64,000 bases of DNA from positions 4,133,163 through 4,197,162 of the forward strand of contig NC_135719.1 of assembly GCF_964656455.1 (NCBI RefSeq), in the 5' to 3' direction. The notes beneath the pieces are model-generated. The model was not told the DNA's origin and ran no database searches. It was given only the letters and a program-made list of their open reading frames with translations. Below, piece after piece: positions 1 to 12,530 of the stretch; position 1 is the stretch's first letter; each line of letters opens with the position of its first letter. The translations under genes and the position numbers were made by a program. The stretch is from Halichoerus grypus. Taxonomy: Eukaryota; Chordata; Mammalia; Carnivora; Phocidae.

Positions 1-424
1 CTCCGGAGAGCCTCCTGATCCAGCCCACAGGTCCAGCCCAGGGCGGGCCTGAGAAGTGGGGCTAAAAGCTGGAACTTTACTTGAACTAGGAATACTGTGT
101 TTATTAGGAGAAACTGAGGGCATGTGAACTTAACTGGCAGAGGCGAGGCTGGGATTGGGGGGTGGTGGTCAGCATTGTAGAATAAAGTCTGTGCTGGTCT
201 GGCAGGGACCCGGCGTGGGTGGAAGGTGTTTGAAGCCATGGTACTAGGTGTGATCAGCCGGGGCAAAAATATGGAGTGCTCAGAGCATCAAGGAGTCAGG
301 AAGAAGAACAACCAGCAAAATGAGCCTCTCATCAGATAAAACGGATGCAGGACAGTAGTAAAGCAAGGCTTGGAGAGAAAATCGTTTGTTAACCATTGAA
401 AAAGAAATTTCGTATCCAGTGTGG

Positions 425-868
425 TCAACTGAAAAATGCCCCCCTTAGATATTCGGTCCCAAATCTCTGCAACCTGCAAATGTGACCGTGTATGGTAAAA
501 GGGTCTTTGTGATGCGATTAAAGTAAGGGTCTTGAGATGGGGAGATTCTCCTGAATGATCCCCGTGGGCCCTACATGCAATTACAGGTGTCCTGATGGGG
601 CAGAGGCAGAAGACAGAAGGAGATGTCGGGACCTCAGAAAGAGTGATTTGAAGATGCTGAGCTGCTGGCTTTGAAGTCCAGGAGGCCAGGGGTGGATTCT
701 TCCCCAGAGCCTCTGGAGGGAGCGCAGGACTCCTGGCCCCGGGGTTTCAGCCCAGTGGCACTGACGTCGCGCTTCTGGCCTCTGCAGCGTGAGAGAGCAC
801 CGTCCTGTTGTTTAAAGCCACCAAGTCTGCGCGGATTTGTCGCAGTAGCCCTAGGAAACACGCACCTC
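425..868 (+). mobile_element. MLT1-type LTR (MaLR), sense
   Basis: The order of features matches MLT1C/D-like LTRs: a block near 480-560 with gatgcgattaaagtaaggg and cttgagatggggagatt, then the tail gttgtttaaagccaccaag at 808-826 and cgcagtagccctaggaaac. It is strongly diverged, with no open gene. It is a solo, non-coding relic of an ancient retroviral-like element. Confidence 0.8.
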
Positions 869-1312
869 GCCAAACCAATCCGACGAAAAGGCAGTTACAG
901 ATAGACAGGTCCTTAAGGGTTACCTCCCACTCATTTTGAGGGTCCACACCAGTAAGACAAGGGTGAAAACTCTGAAGGAGAGAGCTGGGGGCAGAGAGAG
1001 AAGTGGTGTTTTCCAGGAGTCCAAAGAAAAGAACTCCCAGACAGATGGCCGTGAGCGGGCACCCAGTGCCAATTAGAACTGAGAGTCACTGGTTCCAAGA
1101 ATAATATCTTCAGGACAGAAGCTGGAATGGATTCCAGACGATGGACAGAACGAACAAGAAGCTGGAAGACACTAGGGGGGTGGGGGGGATGGGCTGTGTT
1201 TCCTTTTCTCAGTTGGCAAAAGAAGGCAACAGAAAAACTCCACAAAAAAATAAAAACAATCACAAGCACATCATATTCCAAATATGAGACACACTAAGAT
1301 ACCACCTGCTTT
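869..1312. other. Intron 1 sequence, nothing recognised
   Basis: Single-copy-looking intronic DNA with a short G-rich patch (1180-1190) and an A-rich stretch. No exon, repeat or regulatory motif is supported. Confidence 0.4.
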
Positions 1313-1424
1313 TATTTTTTTTTAATTTTTTTAAAGTAAACTCTGTGTCCGACGTGGGGCTCGAATTCATGTCTCCAAGATCAAGAGTCACATGCTCTAC
1401 CCACTGGGCCAGCCAGGCGTCCCT
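1313..1424 (-). mobile_element. Old carnivore tRNA-SINE without CT-rich body
   Basis: Antisense copy. The T-rich tail is followed at once by a tRNA-like segment ending in ggccagccaggcgtccc. There is no CT-rich body. The junction sequence (aaagtaaact on +) is the complement of the tail seen in the SINE at 21018. Flanks tacCACCTGCTTTT and tacTCCCTGCTTTT suggest a decayed target duplication. Confidence 0.8.
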
Positions 1425-4204
1425 ATACTCCCTGCTTTTTGGACAGTTGGGAGAGCACTAACCAGAAGCTTCTCTCTGACCTCGATGCCATGAGCTTTTT
1501 TCTTTGAGGAGCACTTGGCTCTGGACATTGGAAAGGTCCAGAAAGAAATAGGATCCCGGCACATTTCCTGGCTCTGCAGGGAACAATATTTGTATAGTCA
1601 TAATAATGTTCTCTTTCTTAGGTGGTTACACAGTACTCTTGTGTTAACTTACTTAACTCTTCCTCGTACTGGACATTCCATTTAATTTCTGGTTGACCTT
1701 TTTGTAAGTCACGCTGGAATCTGAGGTCCATCTGATCCATGAAGCCTCTTCGTTGGAAGGGCTGGAGAAGTGAATCGTTACCCTGGTGATGTATAGTTAT
1801 GTATGGAGGGGCCAGAGGCCTCACGTGCAGGAGTGGTGACCCAGTTCTGAAGGGAGGTGGCTCATCTAGACCAACCCCGTTATGGTGCCGGGCACCAGGC
1901 CAGCCTGCCCCGTGGGCCTCCCAGCTCGTGTACCGCCGAGCAGCCTGGGGCTGCTTCCCTGAGCGGGTGCCTGTAGGCAGGAGGGCATGTTGGGGGGGCG
2001 TGCAGACTGACTCACAGGTCAGGTACAAACGGGAGAAAGCCGAGCTTGTGTATGTACTGACAGGAAGGATCCAGACGCAGAGAGAGGCTCTTATAATCAA
2101 GTTCGGTGGTTCCCAGTCGGGAAGAGACAGACACAGAGCACATTTTTGTATGGCACCCGGGTAAACGGACGAGACCACTCATGGTCAGAAGTGACCCGCC
2201 GGGCACTCCAGTTGCCCCAGCTTCGGCTCTGCACCCAGAAGCTCGAGGAGATCCTCTTGTCAACAGGCTGTTTGCTCCCAGCCCAAAGACATCTGTGCAA
2301 TTGAGAAAAAGAGACTCCTTTCTCCAGATACCTTCCAGGTACCTGCCACGAGCCAGATGCTGGACAAAAGTCTGCGGATCTTCCGTGAGCACCCGGAGAT
2401 GGACATCCTCAGATTGTGTGTTGTGCAGCCATTTGCAGGTCGGCTCAGCACGCCGGTGGCCTGTTTGAGGACGCTGCATGCAAGGAGACTGAGGGCCCGG
2501 GCGGCGAGGGAGCTCCCCGGGTTTCTGGCTCACTGATGAGCTGATGGTGGGAGTCGCTGATGATGATGGTAGGGCTGCAGGGAGAGCCTGCGGGGAGGTG
2601 AGGTGGAGGTGCTGAGTTCAGCGCGAGCACCTGGGCTGCAGGTACACATCGGGGTCCCCAGGGAGAGAGGGTTCTTGACGCTGTGGAAGTGAGTGCGTAG
2701 AAAGAATTCCTGGAGAAGAACTGCGAACAAGGGAGCCCCTGCTGAGGTGGGGCCGGGTACTCGAGTCGGATGGAAACAAGGCCCCGTTGGAGGGGACTCA
2801 GCGCCCTGTGGTGTCCTGTCCCGCAGGATCGCGCTGCCCTGGAGCATCCCTGGCAGAGACCTGTGGCTGCCTTACCTGAGCCCCGGACCTGCACCCTCAG
2901 GTGCCCCCTCTCTGCTCAGCGCTCGCCGGCTGTTCCTGCCAGTGAGTGCAGTTGGGGAGGGTGGGACCGTATCCATCTCTCTGTCCCTGGGGCCAAGTGT
3001 CGGACTTCTGAAGGGCTCTGGTGAGTGCAGACAGAGGGCCAGAGTTGGATGTGTGGATGACGCGGGGCTCCGGCAGCCCTACCAGCTCCCGGCCCCTGGT
3101 TTCCTGTGGGGGCTGAGCTGCCCCACAGAGTGTGACCAGGCTGGCCCCATCCTGCAGGGCTCAGGCCTCAGCAGCTGTCCCAGGAGTACCCCAGGGACTG
3201 ATGGAGGCCTGTTTGGGGGCCCCACCCCTGTCCTTTTGAACCAGACGAGCTGGTTTACACTTTTGCCCTTGACAATTGTGGGAGATGACAGTTGTTTTGC
3301 CTTGCTGGGCACAAGTGATAGAATTTCCACGTTACATCAAAGCCAAATAATTTAGTTTAGCAACTATTTTGGACCTACTGTGTGCATGGGCCTACAGCAA
3401 ACAAAGGGCTGGTGAGAGGAGCACTGTTTCCATGTGTCGGGGTAAACTCAGGTGGCTCTAGAGCAGTGGGCTTATTTTTATTTACTAGGTTTCCTTCCCT
3501 CAAGACATCCAGTGCTTTGGCCTCATAATGTTAAATTCTGAACGCGTCACTTCTCCCTTCTGTGTGTGCCAGGCTTCGTAGCTGCCCCCGCGGGGCAGAT
3601 CCCCCGGTGCTCGCCCCTCCTGCATCGGCCTTTGGTGTCATGTGAGGTGTCCTTGGGCGCAAAGGGAAATGGCTGTCTGGCTATCCCCACCCAGGGGCCT
3701 GGGAGAGCAGGGACAGGTGTCCACGCTATTTCATTCTTTCCCCAAGACAAAGGGCGGCTGTTCAGCTCTTAGACGGCTTGAACTGGCAACTAATGTGCCT
3801 TCGTCTTTGGCTGGAATCCTATCAGTTCTTGAGGCCACCTTGGTGAAATCCTGCTGATTAGAAAGCTATTTGGCAGGTCTTTGTGACTTTGATCAATAAA
3901 GAAAAGGGAAAACAAATTATTCTTTCATAAATACCGCCCAGAAGGCCAAAATCTTTCAATAAATGGGGTCCGCAGGGAAGACACAAATAATAAATTACTT
4001 CCTGGTCACGAGGTTGGAAACCAGTGGGTGAACTGTGAGGTAGAATCAAACCCAAATAATAACTCAAAGTGAGGGCTCTGGCTTTTTCTAGAGCAGCCCC
4101 TGGTTTGGAGATCCAGCCAAGCGCCTGGCGCTCAGAGGGCACCTTGTGGGCTCAGGTCCTTCGCTGCCAAATCCCCATCCAGCTTCTGTCATCTCTGTCC
4201 CCTG
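1425..4204. other. Intron 1, mostly unrecognised
   Basis: About 2.8 kb of mixed sequence. Several unspaced reading frames of 60 to 220 codons occur on both strands around 1.6 to 3.4 kb, but they overlap each other, lack splice support and have no recognisable domain. I see no gene here. Confidence 0.4.
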
Positions 4205-4380
4205 GCTATCTAAACTTTTTTTTTTCTTAAATCACTTTATTGAGGTATAATTGACCTACAAGAAACTGTCCATATTTAATGAGTTTGGAGATATGTACAC
4301 ACCCATGAATCCGTCACCACAATCTATGCCATAAACATTTCCATTCTCCCTAAAAGCTTCTTCCTGCCCTCTTCATCATC
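4205..4380 (-). mobile_element. L1 3'-end fragment, antisense
   Basis: cactttattgaggtataatt followed by cacccatgaatccgtcaccaca is the reverse complement of an old L1M 3' UTR. Confidence 0.7.
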
Positions 4381-4385
4381 ATTAT

Positions 4386-4424
4386 TTGTGTGTGTGTGTG
4401 CACGTGTGTGTGCACGTGTGCGTG
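4386..4424. repeat. (TG)n microsatellite, interrupted
   Basis: TG repeats broken twice by CACG, directly after the L1 fragment. Confidence 0.9.
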
Positions 4425-4949
4425 CTAAGCACACTGACTGTAAGATTTACCTCTTGCAAGTTTCTAAGTAAACCGTGTCATATTGTTAACCAGAGGAACC
4501 AAGCTATAGAAAGTTCTTGAGAGCACCGGCCTCTCCCTCTGTCTGCTGTGGTGTTGGGGCCCTCTCACACCTGTCTTGTTTGGTCCATGTGGTTGTGCAT
4601 TTGACCTTCAGCTTGGGAAGCAAGAGACAGGGGCCTCTCCCTTGCCCAGATAGCACTCCACATTGCACGCATTTGATAAGCCTGTTCTCTCTCCTGCCAG
4701 AGAAAAGCCCGGCTGCACGGTCACCATTCCACACTCGGTCCCCTGTGCACACACACGTGCAGGGAGGGAGCTCCCCGGATCCTGGGGCAAGTGGCTGTGG
4801 CTTATTTCCTGGGGTGTTTTTAGTGCCCAGTTCAGCCCTCTCATGTAGCTGCTAGTAAATGTTTGTTAAGTATGTATCTGTGTCAGTGTACGTAGTTATA
4901 AGAATGGGAACATAGCATGATGCTATTTTGTAACCTTATCTTTTCCCTC

Positions 4950-4983
4950 TCTTTTTTTTAAAGATTTTATTTATTTATTCATA

Positions 4984-5015
<32 letters not shown>

Positions 5016-5126
5016 GCAGGCTCCCCGCTGAGCGGGGAGCCCGATGCGGGACTTGATCCCAGGACCCTGGGATCATGACCTGAGCTGAAGGCAGACGCTT
5101 AACCATCTGAGCCACCCAGGCGCCCG
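4950..5126 (-). mobile_element. Carnivore SINE (tRNA-Lys type), antisense
   Basis: Poly-T and AAAGATTTTATTT tail first, CT-rich body as (GA)n, then tRNA-like head ending gccacccaggcgccc. Target duplication ccttatcttttc on both sides. Confidence 0.93.
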
Positions 5127-5324
5127 TCCTTATCTTTTCTCTTAATGCCCTGTCCTTAACGTCCGCAACCCTAGTATTGCCTAGGTTTTGTGGGAATTCT
5201 GGAACCTATAGGTTTCCCCCACTTTCCTTTCTTTCCTTTTTTTTTTTTTGTTGTTGTTTGTTTTGTTTTCTCTGAAGCAAGAGATTTTGAGTGACATTCA
5301 AGTTCTCCAGCCACTCTGCTGTTG

Positions 5325-5815
5325 GGCAAAATATTCGCAACATAAAGTTCTCCATTTTAATGATTTCTAAATGTATTCACAATCCACTGGCATCGAGAAC
5401 TTTCATAGTGCTGTGCACCTGTCACCACCATCCACCTCCAGATCGTCTTCGTCTTCCCAAATAGAAACTCTGTCCCCACTAAGCAGTACCAGCCCATTCC
5501 CCACTCCCCCCAGCCCTGGATAATCACCCTTCTACTTTCTGCCTCTATGAATTTGACTGTTTGATTCACGAAAGTGGAATCATACAGTTTTTATCCTTTT
5601 GTGTCTGGCTTATCTCACTTAGCATAATATTTTCAGGGTTCCCCTGTGTTGTAACGTGTATCCAAATGTCATCCCTTTTATGTCTCAATACTGTTCCATT
5701 ATATGTCTACCCACTCGTCTGTGGGTGGACACTTGGGCTGGGTCAGCCTTCTGGCTCTTGTGACCCATGCTGCTGTGGACATGGCTGTACAAGTCTCTGA
5801 AGGTGGCCCCACATG
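5325..5815 (-). mobile_element. L1M fragment, antisense
   Basis: Contains gaaagtggaatcatacag, ctcacttagcataatatttt and tgggtggacacttgggctg, the reverse complement of the end of L1 ORF2 and its 3' UTR. Diverged and non-coding. Confidence 0.85.
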
Positions 5816-6534
5816 CTCCTTGTTGGGATGAGATACCAGCAGTGAGGACAGTGGCTGAGATCTGGGGGCAGGAGGGCTGTGTGCTCTGGGCTGGGGCATA
5901 CCGGGTCAGACTGGGGGGCCCCTGCTGGCAGGCACCACTGGCCAGGAGCGGCCAGGAGCAGCCGGGGCGTTTCCAGCTACACAAAGAGATTCTAGAAGGA
6001 TCTGGAGCTCTCCTCTCCTTGCAGTTCAAGCCTCTGCAGGATGGTCAAAGTAACTTAGAGGCAAAGTAAGAAAAGTGGAGGCACTCCCTGGGCACTGGGG
6101 GCTTCTATAAGCCTCCCCCCCTGCCGCCCCAGGGCACAGGGATGCAGAGCTGTAACTGTCCAGGTCACTCTAGACAAACAGAGGAGGGCAGAACCCAGAA
6201 GGACATCATCCTAGCCTTGAAATGTGGCCCACCCATAGTCTACAGGTTTGCTTGCGTCTTCAAGGTTGCCTCACGTAAAAACCATTGGCTGCACTGTTTA
6301 CCGAATTCCTTTCTTGCCCCTCTCTAAACCCCACCTCTCCGTGTTTTCTGTATTTCTAAAAGCATGAAAAAAAATTCTCCTGTTAATAAAAGATTTTGAA
6401 ATAAGCGGTCTCGTTCCTTCCTTCGGCAGCGGCTACCAAGGAAGGTAGTGGAAACTCAGAGGAGGCACACATTTTGTCTACTTGGGTGTGGGTCCCCTTC
6501 AGTTAGGTCCACGAGCATCCCTCTAGAGCGTGCT
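5816..6534. other. Intron 1, nothing recognised
   Basis: Mixed GC sequence with C-rich patch near 6115. No exon or repeat identified. Confidence 0.35.
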
Positions 6535-7260
6535 AAGTATCTGTTAGCGTCCACGTCACACCCACAAGGATGGCTATAATCAGAAAGGAAATAACAGGTG
6601 TTGGGGAGGATGTGGCCAAGTCAGAACTCTCCAGAACTGGCTGGTGGGAACGCAGAGTGGTGCAGCCTCTTGGAAATCAGCCTGGCAGCCCCTCAACAGA
6701 GCTGCCCTATGACCCAGCAATTCCACTCCTACGTATGTACCCAAGAGCCAAGAAAACACATGTCCATGTAAAGGTAGGACACAAATAATTCATAGCAGCA
6801 TTCTTTATCATAGCCAAAATGTGGAAACCATACAGATGTCCACCTCCTGATGGATAGAGAGACAAAATGTAGTGTATCCATACAGTGGACTGATGTTCAG
6901 CCACAAAGCCCCGTGAAATATTGAGACACACCACAACACGGATGACCCTTGACGATGCCGTGCTCGGTGAAAACAGCCAGGCACGGAACGGGGCGTGCTG
7001 TATGATTGCATTTATGTGAAGTGTCCAGAGCAGACAGATCCAGGGACACAGAACGTCCATCAGTGGTTACCTGGGCAGGCAGAGGGGAAGTGGGAATGAG
7101 CACCATGAGTGTGGGATTTGGGGGGTGATGAAAATGCTCTGAGATTAGATAATGGTGATGCTACACAGTTCTGGGAATAAACTAAAACTCACGGAATCGT
7201 GTACTTCACAAGGGGGGGGTTTGTGGTAGCTGAATTATAACTCAATAATGTAAAAACTAT
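6535..7260 (+). mobile_element. L1M 3' end, sense
   Basis: ccctatgacccagcaattcc, catagcagcattctttatca and gggtgatgaaaatgctctg follow in the order of the end of L1 ORF2 and its 3' UTR, ending in an A/T-rich tail. No intact frame. Confidence 0.88.
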
Positions 7261-7302
7261 CCATGGTTTATATGAAATTTAAGTTTAGCCAGAAATCCCA
7301 TA

Positions 7303-7304
<2 letters not shown>

Positions 7305-7339
<35 letters not shown>
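7305..7339. repeat. (GT)n microsatellite
   Basis: About 17 uninterrupted GT units. Confidence 0.97.
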
Positions 7340-8676
7340 CCAAATCTGGCAACTCTATAATCACCACCTACTTTTGTAAATAAAGTTTTTTTGTAATACA
7401 TAAAAAATCAAATAGCCCAATAGACCAGTTGATAGCGTAAATGAGAACATCACAGGCACTCTTTGGAGGTATGTCTGCCTCTTTGGTTTTGTGTCTTACG
7501 CCTTTTGCAATTGACTTGGCAAGTTACCAGACTCTTCACACCGCACATTTTTCATTTTGAACAAGAGTAAATCCTAGGGAAACAAAAACAGCTTTTCTCC
7601 TCCAAAACCCAAATTCCGAGCGGTAGCCATGCACTTAACGAGGGCTGGCTTCTCGAATTGGTGCTAGAATCCACCGGCGGCTGCCCAGGAACCTAAAAGG
7701 GAAGAACGAACCACGAAACCAATTGGCCACGACTAGTACTAACTGAGTAAAGGAGAAAACAAGTCTCAGACGACTGAATCTTTTAAACTTTGAAAAAAAA
7801 AATTTTTTTAATTATGAACACACACAGTTACTCTTTTTGAAGATTTTTTTGTTTAAGTTGATGATCAGAGGAGAGACAGCTCGATTCCGTCTGGGCGAGT
7901 TGAGCGTCTAAAGTGGAAAAGGGATGGTCTTCCCTGCAGTGGCATCTCGGCCTATAATTAGCATATTATAACATTCCTTTAACAGGTTGCTGTTAATAAC
8001 AAGCATTCTGCACACAGTCGCTTGGGCTGGTGATACTCAGAGTGAGGTGACTTCTCCCAGGTCACACAGGCAGGGCGAGCTTCCTCTACTCCAGGGCCCT
8101 GACCCCGTTCCTCCCTGACCCTTCAAGAAGTCCCTCCACTTCTTCATGTCTCTGAGACAAAGGAGGACTGTTAAATCTTGTTAGTCCATCGTTCTGCTGT
8201 CTGTCACTTTGTTTTCCCTTCCCAGAAAAGGTAGAGCAACATGGTAGCCTTCCAATAGGATCTGAAGCCACCTGGTTTTCAGCCTGAGTGACCCTGAGGA
8301 CTTTCTTGAGTTTCAGGACTGTTCCTTGCTCCTCTTCCTGCCCTGTGCTGGGCGCCTCCCTGGCTCGGTTGTCTGTCTCCTCCTTGCTCCCTGTGGGCTC
8401 TCTGAGTGGTGTCATCGACCCAGTGGGCTCTCCAAGGAAGTCACCCCAAGAAAGGGATCCCGTCTGCCTTCCAGCATCTCTGCTAGATGGTCCGTAGACA
8501 AAGCACGCTCAGCACGATGCAGACTTCCTCTCAACTGCCCCAGCCTGAAAATCCAGCCACTGCATCTTTTTTCTCCCTATTCTTATCCACATTTGATCTT
8601 TGAACAAAACAAAGCAAAACAAACACCGAAGTCATTTATTGCGATTTAACTCAGGTACGGTACGACTCAGTTTTTG
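7340..8676. other. Intron 1, nothing recognised
   Basis: AT-rich then mixed sequence. No exon or clear repeat was recognised. Short frames at 8.1 to 8.6 kb look random. Confidence 0.35.
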
Positions 8677-8884
8677 GTTTTTTTTTTTTTTAAAGATTTT
8701 TTATTTATTTATTTGACAGAGTAAGAGACACAGCGAGAGAGGGAACACAAGCAGGGGGAGTGGGAGAGGGAGTAGCACACTCCCCACCTAGCAGGGAGCC
8801 CGATGCGGGGCTCGATCCCAGGACCCTGGGATCGTGGCCTGAGCCGAAGGCAGACGCTTAACGACTGAGCCACCCAGCGCCCCT
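8677..8884 (-). mobile_element. Carnivore SINE, antisense
   Basis: Full-length: T-rich tail, (GA)n body, head ending gccacccagcgcccc (one base lost). Duplicated target ggtacgactcagttttt / ggtacaactcagtttta. Confidence 0.93.
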
Positions 8885-8904
8885 CGGTACAACTCAGTTT
8901 TATA

Positions 8905-9090
8905 AAATAGGCAGTTCATTGATTTTTTTTTAATATTCAGAACTTGTGCAACCATCAACACAATCTAATTTTAGAACATTTTGATCCCTCCTCCAAGAAA
9001 CCCGGAACCCATTAGCAGTCACTGTGCATTCTCCCCATTTTTACTATAGACGAATACAAAAGCCCTCAGCATTTAAAATGGAGAGCATCA
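8905..9090 (-). mobile_element. Probable old L1 3'-UTR fragment
   Basis: acttgtgcaaccatcaacac and taattttagaacattttgat resemble the reverse complement of an old L1 3' UTR. Weak match. Confidence 0.45.
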
Positions 9091-9683
9091 TTTTTCCAGT
9101 CCTTTAAGAACATCGCGTCTGCGGGGCAGATGTTGCCAAGTCATATTCTCATCTCAGGTGTGGTATACAATCCTCTATATTTTGTTTTCACTCCAGTGTA
9201 ATATGAAACCCTGTGCACAGATGTGTTACGGCAAAAGGAAGAGCACAAACCGCTCCTCCAGCAATATTTTGTGTTCTCCTGAATTAGCTGTCCCGGGACT
9301 CATTAATCGTTATGACTTGGGCAGCCCGCCACCTGGCTTTTTAGAAACCATCCCTTGGATGTATTCTGATTCTTGGCTTGGTGTTCACGGTGCATGAATC
9401 ATAAAACTCTGCTTTTTTGTTTAAAACTCCCTTTTTTTTCACCATAGATTTGGATGGAAGGAGTTTTGATGGCATAAATGCTCAATATGCCACATACGGA
9501 ATAAAATCATGAATAAATGTTAAAATCCTAAGACCGTATACCTTCCACAGATGAACTGTGAGCAGAAGGTGCCCATCGAGGTGATGGCCAGTTTGCGTGT
9601 CGAGATCACACGCTGGTGGGCGGCTCCAGACAGCTCCCAGGTGACTTCCAGCAGTCTTGGGTAGAGAATACCATTTGTTTTTC

Positions 9684-9883
9684 TTTTCTTTTTTTTTTAA
9701 GATTTTATTTATTTATTTGAGAGAGAGAGAGAGTGAGCACAAGCAGAGGGAGGGGGCAGAGGAAGAGGGAGAAGCAGGCTCCCCACCGAGCACAGAGCCT
9801 GACATGGGCTCGATCCCAGGACCCCGAGATCATGACCGGAGCTGAAGTCAGATGTTTAACCGACTGAGCCACCCAGGTGCCCC
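9684..9883 (-). mobile_element. Carnivore SINE, antisense
   Basis: Tail, (GA)n body, head ending gccacccaggtgcccc. Target duplication gagaataccattt / gagaatgccattt. Confidence 0.93.
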
Positions 9884-10336
9884 GAGAATGCCATTTCTTA
9901 AAGGTGATACCACATGATGAAGAAAACAACTATGCGGATGCGTTTAACATTTTTCCTACATATGTGTTTCTTGGAATGTATTTAAAGAGAAAATAGCTTT
10001 GACTTAAACTTTCCATGGAGCCCAGTTGGGAGATGGTAGCTTCCAAGGTAGAGACTGATTTCCTTAGTGTGGCGTTCAGGGTCCATGGGTATCCAGCGTG
10101 GGCCCACCCTCCGCCTCATCTCTTGTCCCCTCTGCCATAGCCACACACGTGGTGCTGGCTTGTCTCCGAATACACCTGCTGCATCTGGAGAGGCACGTCG
10201 CCCTCACCTGCCAAACCCAGAAGAGTGGTGGGGGCGGAGGAGGATGTGTGTGTAGAGGAGGGAGAGAGGCTCTGGACAGGGATGGAGCGGGGCCATATGA
10301 AGATGGGGTGACGTTGCAATATTGCTGGTGAGGTGG

Positions 10337-12278
10337 CTTTTTTTTTAAGTTTTTCTTTAAATTCCAGTTCACATACAGTGTAATATTAGCTTCAGGTGTA
10401 CAATATAGTGATTCAACACTTCCATACAACACCCGGTGCTCATCAGGACAGATGCCCTCCTGCATCCCCATCACCTGTTTCCCCCATCCCCCGCCCGCCT
10501 CCCCTCTGGTCACCAGCCGTGTGTTCTCTAGAGTTAAGAGTCTGTTTCTTGGTTCATCTCTTTTTTTTTTCTTTGTTAGTTTTCTTAAATTCCCATATAT
10601 GAGTGAAATCATATGGTATTTGTCTATCTCCGACTGACTTATTTCACTTAGCATAATACTGTCTAGCTCCATTCTTGTCATTGCAAATGGCAAGATTTCA
10701 TTCTTTTTTTTTTTTTTTTTTTACAAGTGAGTAATATTCCATTGTGTATATATACCACATCTTCATCCATTTATCAATCAGTGGACACTTGGGCTGTTTC
10801 CATAATTTGGCTGTTGTAAATAATGCTGCTATAAACATGGGGGTGCATGTATCCCTTTGAATTAGTGTTTTTGTGTTCTTTGAGTAAATACCCAGTAGAG
10901 TGATTGCTGGGTCATAGGGTAGTTCTATTTTTAATTTTTTGAGGAACCTCCATACTGTTTTCCAGAGCGGCTGCACCAGTTTGCATTCCCACCAACAGTG
11001 TAAGAGGGTTCCCCTTTCTCCACATCCTCACCAACGCCTTTTGTTTCTTGTGTTGTTGATTTTAGCCATTCTGACAGGTGCGAGGTATCTCATTGTTACT
11101 TGATTTACATTTTCCTGATGATGAGTGATGTTGAGTCTGTTGGCCATCTGGATGTCATCTTTGAAGAAATGTCTGTTCATGTCTTCTGCCCATTTGTTGA
11201 TTGGATTATTCATTTTTGGGGTAGTGAGTTTTTATAAGTTCTTCATAGAGTTTGGATACTAACCCTTTATCAGATATGCTATGGGCAAATATCTTCTCCC
11301 ATTCAGTAGGTTGCCTTTTAGTTTTGTTGAATATTTCCTTTGCTGTGCAGAAGCTTTGTATTTTGATGTCGTCCCAATAGTTTATTTTTGCTTTTGTTTC
11401 CCTTGCCTCGGGAGACAGATCTAGAGAAATGTTGCTCCAGCTGCTGTCAGAGAAGTTAATGCCTGCTCCCTTCTAGGATTTTTATGGTTTCAGGTCTCAC
11501 ATTTAGGTCTTTAATCCATTTTCAGTTTATTTTTGTGTGTGGCAAAAGAGAACAATGGCCCAGTTTTATTCTTTTGCATGTTGTTGTCCAGTTTTCCCAA
11601 CACTATTTGTTGAAGAGACTGTCTTTTTTCTTTTTTTTTTTTTTTTTTTAAGATTTTTATTTATTTATTTAACAGAGATAGAGAGAGAGCACAAGTAGGC
11701 AGAGCGGCAGACAGAGGGAGAGGGAGAAGCAGGCTCTCCGCCGAGCAGGGAGCCCAGTGCGGGGCTCGATCCCAGGACCCCGGGATCATGACCTGAGCTG
11801 AAGGCAGCCGCTTAACCAACTGAGCCACTCAGGTGCCCCTTGAGACTGTCTTTTTTCCATTGGACATTCTTTCCTGCTTGTCAAAGATTAGTTGACCATA
11901 GAGTTGAGGGTCCATTTCTGGGCTCTCTATTCTGGTCCACTGATCCATGTATCTGTTTTTGTGGCAGTACCATACTGTCTTGATGATCACAGCTTTGTAA
12001 TAGAGCTTGAAGTCAGGAATCGTGATGCCTCCAGCTTTGCTTTTCTTTTTCAAGATTGCTTTGGCTATTCAGAGTCTTTTGTGGTTCCATACAGATTTTA
12101 GGATTATTTGTTCTAGCTCTGTGAAAAATGCTGGTGGGATTGCATTAAATGTATACATTGCTTTAGATAATATAGACATTTTAACAATATTTGTTCTTCC
12201 AATCCATCAGCATGGAATGTCTTTCCATTTCTTTGTGATAATTTCAATTTCTTTCATCAGTGTTTTATAGTTTTCAGA
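10337..12278 (-). mobile_element. 5'-truncated L1, antisense, with SINE inside
   Basis: About 1.7 kb of L1 (3' UTR and distal ORF2) on the - strand. It starts at the 3' tail (aaattccagttcacatacag), runs through gagtgaaatcatatggtatt and tcatttttggggtagtgagt to gtgttttatagttttcaga. Gaggtgg followed by T runs occurs at both ends, a probable target duplication. Reading frames are broken. Similarity to ordinary L1 is higher than for the other fragments, so it is a fairly young, carnivore-lineage copy. A SINE sits at 11631-11840. Confidence 0.92.
11631..11840 (-). mobile_element. Carnivore SINE nested in L1, antisense
   Basis: Flanked by an exact 16 bp target duplication gagactgtcttttttc at 11615-11630 and 11842-11857, so it inserted after the L1. 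Head ends gccactcaggtgcccc. Confidence 0.96.
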
Positions 12279-12299
12279 GAGGTGGGTTTTTTTTTTTTA

Positions 12300-12530
12300 A
12301 ACAGTTCTTTAACCAGATTTATTTCTGGTGTATCATCATTTTTGTCGGTTTTGCATAAGATATATTTTTAAAGGAAATTTTTTCAGTTATAACACATACA
12401 GATAAGTGCATACATAAATTATACATGTACAGCTCAGTGAGTTTTCACAAAGTGAACACAACCATGTAAGCATCACCCAGATGAAAATATTAGAGCATCA
12501 CTGGTACTCCAGAAGCTTCCCTCATGTCCC
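12300..12530 (-). mobile_element. L1M 3'-UTR fragment, antisense
   Basis: gtacagctcagtgagttttc, aacacaaccatgtaagcatc and acccagatgaaaat are typical of an old L1M 3' UTR read backwards. Confidence 0.65.

Noticed and set aside
2693..3355. 220-codon + strand open frame
   Set aside because: No recognisable domain, overlapped by frames on the other strand, no splice or promoter context inside intron 1. Likely chance.
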